From positions 25,491,013-25,555,012 of the forward strand of contig JARWKL010000007.1 of NCBI GenBank assembly GCA_029961685.1: a stretch of 64,000 bases of DNA, read 5' to 3'. Below the pieces are notes generated by a model. It was not told the DNA's origin and did no database searches. It saw only the letters and a list, made by a program, of their open reading frames with translations. Source of the DNA: Aristolochia californica. Lineage: Eukaryota > Streptophyta > Magnoliopsida > Piperales > Aristolochiaceae. Each line of letters begins with the position of its first letter. Position 1 is the first letter of the stretch. Below are positions 11,589-24,200 of this stretch, in pieces. A program made the translations under genes and the position numbers.

Positions 11589-13611
11589 ATGACTTATGGA
11601 TTTGAAGTCAACAATCAGTTAAAAATCGCCCGCTTCCCCTGTTTCCCGACGATTGCAAAACATTAGATATAAAAACGAAAAAATGCCTACAATCCCTAAA
11701 ACATACAGACACTCTTTGGAAATATCTCTCTCTACATTTGTGCATTGTGCATTTCCATTTTAGATGTACATTTTTTTCTTAAATAAGAACTTTGAGTTTT
11801 CGCTCCCCCTTAATCCCGTAAACAAAAAAGGCAAAAAAGATCACAACAAAATAAAATATTTATAGTTGATGTGTGGAAATTATTTAAAATAATAACTAAT
11901 GTAAATAAAAAATATCTATTCACACACCACAAATGAACACAAAAGTTTTGTCATCCAAGTTTGGGAAATTCCATTAGTCCAACCCTATTAATCTTGGAAT
12001 TTTACATGAAGTAGATTTTTTCTACACATGTTTTAAAAATGGATATGCATGCTTGAAACATGTTAAAGATTCAAATGACCTATGGATGCAAAGCTTTTAA
12101 AGAGAATAACAAACGCTCATTAAATTCTCAAGTGAACGTGCGGTGGGATATTTACCCGAGTCTAACAAGTCATTATTTTGCCCATTTTCAGAAATTTGAT
12201 CTAACAATCATAGATGATTGTAAAGTGATTTATTATGCGTAACGGGCTATATTTTTGAATGAAATGACTTATGGATTGCAATTCAGCACTCAGTTAAGAA
12301 TCCTCTGCCACCAATTTTTCCCAACGATTGCAAAACCTGAGATATAAAAACTAAAAAGAGCTTACAATCCCTAAAAATTACAGACACTCTTTGGAATTAT
12401 CTCTCCCTACAATTGTGCATTGTTCTTTTCCATTTTAGATGTACACCCTTTTCTTAAATCAAAACTTTGACTTTTCGCTCTCCCTTCATCCCGAAAACAA
12501 ACAAGGCAAAAAGCTTAAAAAAAAATGTAAATTTTATAGTTGATGTATGGAAAAAATTTAAAACAATAAAAAATATAAATAAAGAAAATTTATTCACCCA
12601 ACACAAATGAACACAAAAGTTTTGTTATCCAATTTTTGGAAATTCCACTAGTTTAACCTAATAGCTTGGAATTTCGCAAGAAAGAGATTTCATCCACACA
12701 TGTTTTAAAAATGGATATGCACGTTTGAAACATGTTAAAGATGCAAATGAGCTATGGCATCCAAGCTTTTAAAGAGAATAACAAACGCCCATTAAATTCT
12801 CAAGTGAACTTGTGGTGGAATATTTACCCGAGTCAAACATGCCATTATTTTGCCTTTTTGCAAAAAACTGACATAATTAATCATAGATGATTTTAATGTG
12901 ATTTATCATGTGTAACGGTCTATATTTTTGTATGAAATGACTAATGGATTGCAATTCAACACTCAGTTAAAAATCCTCTGCCACCAATTTTTCCCGACGA
13001 TTGCAAAACCTGAGATATAAAAACGAAAAGATGCTGACAATCCCTAAAAATTACAGACACTCTTTGGAATTATCTCTCTCCACATATGTGCATTGTGGTT
13101 TTCCATTTTAGGTGTACACTTTTTTCTTAAATCAAAACTTTGACTTTTTGCTCTCCCTTCACCCCGAAAACAAACAAGGCAAAAAGCTCACTGCAAAATG
13201 AAAATTTCATAGTTGATGTACGGAAAAAGCTTAAAACAATAAAAAAAAAGTAAATGAAGAAAATTTATTCACACACCACAAATGAAAACAAAAGTTTTGA
13301 TATCCAAGTTTGGGAAATTCCACTAGTCCAAAACTAATATCTTGGAATTTTGCAAGAAGGAGATTTTTTCTACACATGTTTTAAAAATGGATATGCATGT
13401 TTGAAACATGTTAAAGATTCAAATGACCTATGGATCCAAAGCTTTTAAAGAGAATAACAAACGCTCATTAAATTCTCAAGTGAACGTGCGGTGGGATATT
13501 TGCCCGAGTCAAACAAGCCATTATTTTGCCCATATTCAAAAAATTGAGCTAACAATCATAGATGATTGTAAAGTGATTTGTCATGCGTAACGGGCTATAT
13601 TTTTTTAAGAA
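11589..13611 (+). repeat. HOR unit A-B-C* (C* a B/C patchwork)
   Basis: A starts at 11589, B at 12264. The third monomer (12937) opens as B (ctctgccaccaattt), turns to C about 13022-13092, back to B about 13097-13187 (cccgaaaacaaacaagg), then C, with a short B-like tgcaag patch at 13351. The tail is type C. The same patchwork occurs one HOR downstream. Confidence 0.88.
13552..13569. repeat. 18-bp palindrome near the monomer 3' end
   Basis: acaatcatagatgattgt has two 8-base arms around a 2-base centre. It lies about 60 bp before the monomer boundary in most A and C copies. Type B keeps the inner 6-base arms (aatcatagatgatt). Some copies carry a point change (tagatgattgg near 620) or the aggtgattg form that weakens one arm. 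Confidence 0.75.
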
Positions 13612-15631
13612 ATGACTTATGGATTTGAAGTCAACACTCAGTTAAAAATCGCTCGCCTCTTCCGTTTCCCGACGATTGCAAAATCTTACATATAAAAACG
13701 AAAAAGTGTATACGATCCCTAAAACATACAGACACTCTTTGGAAATATCTCTCTCTACATTTGTGCATTGTGCATTTCCATTTTAGATGTACACTTTTTT
13801 CTTAAATGAAAACTTTGGGTTTTCGCTCCCCCTTCATCTCGTATACAAAAAAGGTAAAAAAGATCACAACAAAATAAAAATATTATAGTTTATATGTGGA
13901 AAATATTTAAAATAATAAGTAATGTAAAAAAAAATATCTATTCACACACCACAAATGTACACAAAAGTTTTGTTATCCAAGTTTGGGAAATTCCATTTGT
14001 CCAACCCTATTAAGCTTGGAATTTTACATGAAGGAGATTTTTTCTACACATGTTTCAAAAATGGATATACATGCTAGAAACATGTTAAAGATTCAAATGA
14101 CCTATGGATCCAAAGCTTTTAAAGAGAATAACCAACGTTCATTAAATTCTCAAGTGAACGTGCGGTGGGATATTTACCCGAGTCTAACAAGTCATTATTT
14201 TTCCCATTTTCAAAATTTTGATCTAACAATCATAGATGATTGTAAAGTGATTTATCATACGTAACGGGCTATATTTTTTATGAAATGACTTATGGATGAC
14301 AATTCAACACTCAGTTAAAAATGCTCTGCCACCAATTTTTCCTGACGATTGAAAAACCTGAGATATAAAATCTAAAAAGAGCTTACAATCCCTAAAAGTT
14401 ACAGACACTCTTTGGAATTATCTCTCCCTACAATTGTGCATTGTGCTTTTCAATTTTAGATGTACACTCTTTTCTTAAATCAAAACTTTTACTTTTCGCT
14501 CTCCCTTCATCCCGAAAACAAACAAGGCAAAAAGCTTACAACAAAATGAAAATTTTATAGTTGATGTCTGGAAAAAATTTAAAACAATAAAAAATATAAA
14601 TAAATAAAATTTATTCACCCAAAACAAATGAACACAAAATTTTTGTTATCCAAGTTTGGGAAATTCCACTAGTTTACCCTAATAGCTTGGAATTTTGCAA
14701 GAAAGAGATTTCATCCACACATGTTTTAAAAATGGATATGCATGTTTGAAACATGTTAAAGATGCAAATGAGCTATGGATGCAAAGATTTTAAAGAGAAT
14801 AACAAACGCTCATTAAATTCCCAAGTGAAGTTGCGGTGAGATATTTACCCGAGTCAAACATGCCATTATTTTGCCCATTTGCAAAAAGGTGACATAATTA
14901 ATCATAGATGATTGTAATGTGATTTATCATGTGTAACGGTCTATATTTTTGTATGAAATGACTAATGGATTTCAATTCAACACTCAGTTAAAAATCCTCT
15001 GCCACCAATTTTTCCCGACGATTGCAAAACCTGAGATATAAAAACGAAAAGGTGCTTACAATCCCTAAAAATTGCAGACACTCTTTGGAATTATCTCTCT
15101 CTACATATGTGCATTGTGCTTTTCCATTTTAGATGTACACATTTTTCTTAAATCAAAACTTTGACTTTTCGCTCTCCCTTCATCCCGAAAACAAACAAGG
15201 CAAAAAGCTCATAGCAAAATGAAAGTATCATAGTTGATGTACGGAAAAATTTTAAAACAATAAAAAAAGTAAATGAAGAAAATTTATTCACACACCACAA
15301 ATAAACACAAAAGTTTTGTTATCCAAGTTTGGGAAATTCCACTAGTAAAAAACTAATATCTTGGAATTTGGCAAGAAGGAGATTTTTTATACACATGTTT
15401 TAAAAATGGATATGCATGTTTGAAACATGTTAAAGATTGAAATGACTTATGGATCTAAAGCTTTTAAAGAGAATAACAAACACTCATTAAATTCTCAAGT
15501 GAACGTGCGGTGGGATATTTGGCCGAGTCAAACAAGCCATTATTTTGCCCAGATTCAAAAAGTTGAGCTAACAATCATAGATGATTGTAAAGTGATTTGT
15601 CATGCGTAACGGGCTATTTTTTTTGTAAGAA
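13612..15631 (+). repeat. HOR unit A-B-C* (sibling of the previous unit)
   Basis: A starts at 13612, B at 14285, patchwork C* at 14958. C* shares with the 12937 monomer the B-like opening, the B-like middle patch and the tgcaagaagg variant, at an offset of 2,021 bp. This indicates the mosaic arose once and was then amplified with its HOR. Confidence 0.88.
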
Positions 15632-16977
15632 ATGACTTATGGATTTGAAGTCAACACTCAGTTAAAAATCGCTCGCCTCCCCCGTTTCCTGACGATTGTA
15701 AAACCTTAGATATAAAAATGAAAACGTGTATACGATCCCTAAAACATACAGACTCTCTTTGGAAATATCTCTCTCTACATTTGTGCATTGTGCATTTCTA
15801 TTTTATATGTACAGTTTTTTCTTAAATCAGAACTTTGAGTTTTCGCTCCCCCTTCATCCCGTAAACAAAAAAGGCAAGAAAGATCACAACAAAATAAAAA
15901 TTTTATAGTTGATGTGTGGAAAATATTTAAAATAATAACTAATATAAATAAAAAATATCCATTCACACTCCACAAATGAACACAAATGTTTTGTTATCCA
16001 AGTTTGGCAAATTCCATTAGTCCAACCCTATTAAGCTTGGAATTTTACAAGAAGGAGATTTTTTCTACACATGTTTTAAAAATGGATATGCATGCTTGAA
16101 ACATGTTAAAGATTCAAATGACCTATGGATCCAAAGATTTTAAAGAGAATAACAAACGCTCATTAAATTCTCAAGTGAACTTGCGGTGAGATATTTACCC
16201 GAGTCAACCATGCCATTATTTTGCCCATTTGCAAAAAGCTGACATAATTAATCATAGATGATTGTAAAGTGATTGATCATGCGTAATGGGCTATATTTTT
16301 GTATGAAATGACTTATGGATTGCAATTCAACACTCAGTTAAAAATCCTCTGCAACCAATTTTTCCTGACGATTGCAAAACCTGAGATATAAAAACTAAAA
16401 AGAGCTTACAATCCCCAAAAATTACAGACACTCTTTGGAATTACCTCTCCCTACAATTGTGCATTGTGCTTTTCCAATTTAGATGTACACTTTTTTCTTA
16501 AATTAAAACTTTGACTTTTCGCGCTCCCTTCATCCCGTAAACAAAAAAGGCAAATAGATCACAGCAAAATGAAAATTTCATAGTTGATGTACGGAAAAAT
16601 TTTAAAAAATAAAAAAATTAAATGAAGAAAATTTATTCACATCACAAATGAACACAAAAGTTTTGTTATCCAAGTTTGGGAAATTCCACTTGCCCAAAAC
16701 TAATATCTTGGAATTTTACATGAAGGAGCTTTTTTCTACACATATTTTAAAAATGGATATGCATGCCAGAAATATGTTAAAGATTCAAATGACCTATGGA
16801 TCCAAAGCTTTTAAAGAGAATAACAAACGCTCATTAAATTCTCAAGTGAACGTGCGGTGGGATATTTGCCCGAGTCAAACAAGCCATTATTTTGCCCATA
16901 TTCAAAAGGTTGAGCTAACAATCATAGGTGATTTTAAAGTGATTTGTCATGCGTAACGGGCAATATTTTTGTAAGAA
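15632..16977 (+). repeat. Dimer of hybrids: A/B then B/C
   Basis: The monomer at 15632 is A until about 16180, then B (ttgcggtgag, catgccattattttgcc, agctgacataatt). The monomer at 16308 is B until about 16530 and C from cccgtaaacaaaaaaggc onward, ending with a C tail. A three-monomer HOR has been reduced to two. Confidence 0.87.
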
Positions 16978-18324
16978 ATGACTTATGGATTTGAGGTCAA
17001 CACTCAGTTAAAAATCGCCCGCCTCCCCCGTTTCTCAACGATTGCAAAACCTTAGATATAAAAATTAAAAAGTGCATTCGATCCCTAAAACATACAGACA
17101 CTCTTTGGAAATATCTCTCTCCACATTTGTGCATTGTGCATTTCCATTTTAGATGTACACTTTTTTCTTAAATCAGAACTTTGCGTTTTCGCTCCCCCTT
17201 CAACCCGTAAACAAAAAAGGCAAAAAAGATCACAAAAAAATAAAAATTTTATAGTTGATGTGTGGAAAATATTTAAAATAATAACTAATATAAATAAAAA
17301 ATATCTATTCACACACCACAAATGAACATAAAAGTTTTGTTATCCAAGTTTGGGAAATTCCATTAGTCCAACCCGATTAAGCTTGGAATTTTATAGGAAG
17401 GAGATTTTTTCTACACAAGTTTTAAAAATAGATATGCATGTTTGAAACATGTTAAAGATTCAAATGACCTATGGATCCAAAGCTTTTAAAGAGAATAACA
17501 AATGCTCAATAAATTCTCAAGTGAACATGTGGTGGGATATTTGCCCGAGTCAAACAGGCCATTATTTTGCCCAGATTCAAAAAGTTGAGCTAACAATCAT
17601 TGATGATTGTAATGTGATTTATCATGCGTAACGGGCTATATTTATGTATGAAATAACTCATGGATTGCTATTCAACACTCAGTTAAAAATCCTCCGCAAC
17701 CCATTTTTCCCCACGATTGCAAAACCTGAGATATAAAAACGAAAAGGTGCTTACAATCCCTAAAAATTATAGACACTCTTTGGAATTATCTCTCTCTACA
17801 TATGTGCATTGTGCATTTCCGTATTAGATGTACACATTTTTCTTAAATCAAAACTTTGAGTTTTTCGCTCTCCCTTCATCCCGTAAACAAAAAAGGCAAA
17901 TAGATCACAGCAAAAATGAAAATTTTATAGTTGATGTACGGAAAAATTTAAAAAAATAAAAAAATTAAATGAAGAAAATTGATTCACACCACAAATGAAC
18001 ACAAAAGTTTTGTTATCCAAGTTTGGGAAATTCCACTTGCCCAAAACTAATATCTTGGAATTTTACATGAAGGAGATTTTTTCTACACATATTTTAAAAA
18101 TGGATATGCACGCCAGAAATATGTTAAAGATTCAAATGACCTATGGATCCAAAGCTTTTAAAGAGAATAACAAACGCTCATTAAATTCTCAAGTGAACGT
18201 GCGGTGGGATATTTGCCCGAGTCAAACAAGCCATTATTTTGCCCATATTCAAAAGGTTGAGCTAACAATCATAGGTGATTTTAAAGTGATTTGTCATGCG
18301 TAACGGGCAATATTTTTGTAAGAA
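16978..18324 (+). repeat. Dimer A/C + C, first copy of a 1,347-bp duplication
   Basis: The monomer at 16978 is A for most of its length. From about 17,440 it carries C-like sequence (tatttgcccgagtc, gattcaaaaagttgag), and its last ~60 bp are B-like (ttgtaatgtgatttatc). C follows at 17653. Private variants such as tttctcaacgatt and attccacttgccc recur 1,347 bp downstream. Confidence 0.87.
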
Positions 18325-19673
18325 ATGACTTATGGATTTGAAGTCAACACTCAGTTAAAAATCGCCCGCCTCTCCCGTTTCTCAACGATTGCAAAACCTT
18401 AGATATAAAAATTAAAAAGTGCATACGATCCCTAAAACATACAGACACTCTTTGGAAATATATCTCTCCACATTTGTGCATTGTGCATTTCCATTTTAGA
18501 TGTACACTTTTTTCTTAAATCAGAACTTTGCGTTTTCGCTCCCCCTTCAACCCGTAAACAAAAAAGGCAAAAAAGATCACAAAAAAATAAAAATTTTATA
18601 GTTGACGTGTGGAAAATATTTAAAATAATAACTAATATAAATAAAAAATATCTATTCACACACCACAAATGAACATAAAAGTTTTGTTATCCAAGTTTGG
18701 GAAATTCCATTAGTCCAACCCGATCAAGCTTGGAATTTTATAGGAAGGAGATTTTTTCTACACAAGTTTTAAAAATAGATATGCATGTTTGAAACATGTT
18801 AAAGATTCAAATGACCTACGGATCCAAAGCTTTTAAAGAGAATAACTAATGCTCAATAAATTCTCAAGTGAACATGTGGTGGGATATTTGCCCGAGTCAA
18901 ACAGGCCATTATTTTGCCCAGATTCAAAAAGTTGAGCTAACAATCATAGATGATTGTAAAGTGATTTGTCATGCGTAACGGGCTATATTTTTGTAAGAAA
19001 TGACTTATGGATTTGAAGTCAACACTCAGTTAAAAATCGCTCGCCTCCCCCGTTTCCCGACGATTACAAAACATTAGATATAAAAACGAAAACATGTATA
19101 CGATCCCTAAAACATACAAACTCTCTTTGGAAATAACTCTCTCTACATTTGTGCATTGTGCATTTCTATTTTAGATGTACAGTTTTTTCTTAAACCAGAA
19201 CTTTGAATTTTCGCTCCCCCTTCATCCCGTAAACAAAAAAGGCAAAAACGATCACAACAAAATAAAATTTTTATAGTTGATGTGTGGAAAATATTTAAAA
19301 TAATAACTAATATAAATAAAAAATATCCATTCACACTCCACAAATGAACACAAAAGTTTTGTTATCCAAGTTTGGGAAATTACACTAGTCCAAAACTAAT
19401 ATCTTGGAATTTTACATGACGGAGTTTTTTTGTACACATGTTTTAAAAATGGATATGCATGCCAGAAACATGTTAAAGATTCAAATGACCTATGGATCCA
19501 AAGCATTTAAAGAGAATAACAAACGCTCGTTAAATTCTCAAGTGAACGTGCGGTGGGATATTTGCCCGAGTAAAACAAGCCATTATTTTGCCCATATTCA
19601 AAAAGTTGAGCTAACAATCATAGGTGATTGTAAAGTGATTTGTCTTGCGTAACAGGCTATATTTTTGTAAGAA
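18325..19673 (+). repeat. Two A/C hybrid monomers; first is the duplicate of 16978
   Basis: The 18325 monomer matches the 16978 monomer almost base for base to about 18950, then keeps a C tail instead of a B-like one. The 19000 monomer is A until about 19380 and C afterward (ccactccac, then ctagtccaaaactaat). Its first half shares private variants (agatgtacagtttttt, atccattcacactcc) with the A monomer at 15632. Confidence 0.86.
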
Positions 19674-20159
19674 ACGACTTATGGATTTGAAGTCAACACT
19701 CAGTTAAAAATCGCCCGCCTTCCCCGTTTCCCGACGATTGCAAAACCTTTGATATAAAAACGAAAAAGTGCATACGATCCCTAAAACATACAGACACTCT
19801 TTGGAAATATCACTATTCACACTCCACATATGAACACAAAAGTTTTGTTATCCAAGTTTGGGAAATTCCATTAGTCCAACCTATTAAGCTTGGAATTTTA
19901 CAAGAAGGAGATTTTTTCTACACATGTTTTAAAAATGGATATGCATGCTTGAAACATGTTAAAGATTCAAATGACCTATGGATCCAAAGCTTTTAAAGAG
20001 AATAAAAAACGCTCATTAAATTCCCAAGTGAACATGCGGTGGGATATTTACCCGAGTCTAACAAGTCATTATTTTGCCCATTTTCAAAAATTTGATCTAA
20101 CAATTGTAGATGATTGTAAAGTGATTTATCATGCGTAACGGGCTATATTTTTGTACGAA
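19674..20159 (+). repeat. Type A monomer with 189-bp internal deletion
   Basis: This unit is 486 bp. At about 19810 it passes from the ggaaatatc position of A straight to the later ctattcacac position. In intact A monomers both points carry aaatatct, about 188 bp apart, so the loss fits deletion between short direct repeats. The 3' half is ordinary A. Confidence 0.9.
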
Positions 20160-21507
20160 ATGACTTATGGATTGCAATTCAACACTCAATTAAAAATCCT
20201 CCGCAACCGATTTTTCCCGACGATTGCAAAACCTGAGATATAAAAACTTAAAAGAGCTTACAATCCCTAAAAATTATAGACACTCTTTGGAATTATCTCT
20301 CCCTACAATTGTGCATTGGGCTTTTGCATTTTAGATGTACACTTTTTTCTTAATTCAAAACTTGGACTTTTCGCTCTCCCTTCATCCCGAAAACAAATAA
20401 GGCAAAAAGCTTACAACAAAAAGAAAATTTTATAGTTGTTTTATGGAAAAAATTTAAAGCAATAAGAAATATAAATAAAGAAAATTTATTCACCAAACAA
20501 AAATGAACACAAAAATTTTCTTATCCAATTTTGGGAAATTCCACTAGTTTAACCCTAATACCTTGGAATTTTGCAAGAAAGAGATTTCATCCACACATGT
20601 TTTAAAAATGGATATGCATGTTTGAAACATGTTAAAGATGCAAATGAGCTATGGATGCAAAGCTTTTAAAGAGAATAACAAACTCTCATTAAATTCTCAA
20701 GTGAAGTTGCGGTGGGATATTTACCCGAGTCAAACATGCCATTATTTTGCCCATTTTCAAAAAGCTTACATAGTTAATCATAGGTGATTGTAATGTGATT
20801 TATCATGCGTAACAGGCTCTATTTTTGTATGAAATGACTTATGGATTGCAATTCAACAATCAGTTAAAAATCCTCCGCAACCCATTTTTCCCTACGATTG
20901 CAAAACCTGAGATTTTAAAACGAAAAGGTGCTTACAATCCCTAAAAATTACAGACACACTTTTGAATTATCTCTCTCTACATATGTGCATTGTCCATTCC
21001 CATTTTAGATGTACACATTTTTCTTAAATCAAAACTTCGAGTTTTTCGCTCTCCCTTCATCCCGTAAACAAAAAAGGCAAATAGATCACAGCAAAATGAA
21101 AATTTCATAGTTTATGTACGGAAAAAGTTTAAAACAATAAAAAAAGTAAAAGAAGAAAATTTATTGACACACAACAAATGAACACAAAAGTTTTCTTATC
21201 CAAGTTTGGGAAATTCCACTAGTCCAAAACTAATATCTTGGAATTTTACATGAAGGAGATTTTTTCTACACATGTTTTAAAAATGGATATGCATGCCAGA
21301 AACATGTTAAAGATTCAAATGACCTATGGATCCAAAGCTTTTAAAGAGAATAACAAACGCTCATTAAATTCTCAAGTAAACGTGCGGTGGGATATTTGCC
21401 CGAGTCAAACAAGCCATTATTTTTCCCATATTCAAAAAGTTGAGCTAACAATCATAGATGATTGTAAAGTGATTTGTCATGTGTAACTGGCTATATTTTA
21501 TTAAGAA
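20160..21507 (+). repeat. B then C
   Basis: The monomer at 20160 opens with a C-like cctccgcaacc but is B from about 20240 (agagcttacaatcc, ctctccctacaattg) to its end. C follows at 20834. Confidence 0.9.
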
Positions 21508-24200
21508 ATGACTTTTGGATTTGAAGTCAACACTCAGTTAAAAATCGCCCGCCTCCCCCGTTTCCCGACTATTGCAAAACCTTAGATATAAAAACGAAAG
21601 AGTGCATACGATCCCTAAAACATACAGACACTCTTTGGAAATATCTCTCTCTACATTTGTGCATTGTGCATTTCCATTTTAGATGTACACTTTGTTCTTA
21701 AACCAGAACTTTGAGTTTTCGCTCCCCCTTCATCCCGTAAACAAAAAAGGCAAAAAAGATCACAACAAAATAAAACTATTATAGTTTATGTGTGGAAAAT
21801 ATTTAAAATAATTACTAATGTAAATAAAAAATATCTATTCACACACCACAAATGAACACAAAAGTTTTGTTATCCAAGTTTGGGAAATTCCATTAGTCCA
21901 ACCCTATTAAGCTTGGAATTTTACAGGAAGGAGATTTTTTCTACACATGTTTTAAAAATGGATATGCATACTTGAAACATGTTAAAGATTCAAATGACCT
22001 ATGGATCCAAAGCTTTTAAAGAGAATATCAAATGCTCATTAAATTCTCAAGTGAACGTGCGGTGGGATATTTACCCAAGTCTAGCTAGTCATTATTTTGC
22101 CCATTTTACAAAATTTGATCTAACAATCATAGAAGATTGTAAAATGATTTATCATGCGTAATAGGCTATATTTTTGTATGAAATGACTTATGGATTGCAA
22201 TTCAACACTCAGTTAAAAATCCTCTGCCACCAATTTTTCCCGACAATTGCAAAACCTGAGATATAAAAACTAAAAAGAGCTTAAAATCCCTAAAAATTGC
22301 AGACACTCTTTGGAATTATCTCTCCCTACAATTGTGCATTGTGCTTTTGCATTTTAGATGTATACTTTTTTCTTAAATCAAAACTTTGACTTTTCGCTCT
22401 CCCTTCTTCCCGAAAACAAACAAGGCAAAAAGCTTACTACAAAATGAAAATTTTATAGTTGATGTGTGGAATAAATTTAAAACAATAACAAATATAAAAA
22501 AAGAAAATTTATTCACCCAACACAAATGAACACAAAAGTTTTTTTTCCAATTTTGGGAAATTCCTGTAGTTTAACCCTAATAGCTTGGAATTTTGCAAGA
22601 AAGAGATTTCATCCACAAATGTTTTAAAAATGGATATGCATGTTTGAAACATTTTAAAGATGCAAATGAGCTATGGATGCAAAGCTTTTAAAGAGAATAA
22701 CAAACGCTCATTAAATTCTCAAGTGAACTTGCGGTGGGATATTTACCCGAGTTAAACATGCCATTATTTTGCCCATTTGCAAAAAGCTGACATAATTAAT
22801 CATAGATGATTGTAATGTTATTTATCATGCGTAACAGGCTATATTTTTGTATGAAATGACTTATGAATTACAATTCAACACTCAGTTGAAAATCCTCCGG
22901 AACCCATTTTTCCTGACGATTGTAAAACCTGAGATATAAAAATGAAAAGGTGCTTACAATCCCTAAAAATTACATACACTCTTTGGAATTATATATCTCT
23001 ACATATTTACATTGTGCATTTCCCTTTTAGATGTTCACATTTTTCTTAAATCAAAACTTCGAGTTTTTCGCTCTCCTTTCATCCCGTAAACAAAAAAGGC
23101 AAAGAGATCACAGCAAAATGAAAATTTCATAGTTGATGTACGGAAAAAGTTAAAACAATAAAAAAAGTAAATGATGAAAATTTATTCACACACCACAAAT
23201 GAACACAAAAGTTTTGTTATCCATGTTTGGGAAATTCCACTAGTCCAAAACTAATATCTAGGAATTTTAAATGAAGGAGATTTTTTCTACACATGTTTTA
23301 AAAATGGATATGCATGCTTGAAACATGTTAAAGACTCAAATGACCTATGGATCCAATGCTTTTAAAGAGAATAACAAACGCTCATTAAATTTTCAAGTGA
23401 ACGTGCGATGGGATATTTACCCGAGTCCAACAAGTCATTATTTTGCCCATTTTCCAAAATTTGATCTAACAATCATAGATGATTGTAAAGTGATTTATCA
23501 TGCATAACGGGCATTATTTTTGTATGAAATCACTTATGGATTGCAATTCAACACTCAGTTAAAAATCCTTTGCCACCAATTTTTCCCGACGATTGCAAAA
23601 CCTGAGATATAAAAAATAAAAAGAGCTTACGATCCCTAAAAATTACAGACATTCTTTGGAATTATCTCTTTCTACAATTGTGGATTGTGCTTTTCCATTT
23701 TAGATGTACACTTTTTTCTTAAATCAAAACTTTGACTTTTCGCTCTCCCTTCATCCCGAAAACGAATAAGGCAAAAGCATACAACAAAATGAAAATCTTA
23801 TAGTTGATGTATGGAAAAAATTTAAAACAATAACAAATATGAATAAAGAAAATTTATTATCCAAACACAAATGGACACAAAAGTTTTTTTATCCAATTTT
23901 GGGAAATTCTACTAGTCCAAAACTAATATCATAGAAGTTTACATGAAGGAGATTTTTTCTACACATGTTTTAAAAATGGATATGTAAGCCAGACACATGT
24001 TAAAAATTCAAATGACTTACGGATCCAAAGCTTTTAAAGAGAATAACAAACGCTCATTAAATTCTCAAGTGAACGTGCGATCGGATATTTGCCCGAGTCA
24101 AACAAGCCATTATTTTTCCCATATTCAAAAAGTTGAGCTAACAATCATAGGCGATTGTAAAGTGATTTGTCATGTGTAACGGGCCATATTTTGGTAAGAA
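21508..24200 (+). repeat. A, B, C/A hybrid, B/C hybrid
   Basis: A starts at 21508, B at 22183. The 22856 monomer is C until about 23288 and A from catgcttgaaac onward. The 23529 monomer is B until about 23905, then C (ctagtccaaaactaat, tatttgcccgagtc). The two switches leave the A-B-C register intact on each side while adding one monomer. Confidence 0.87.
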
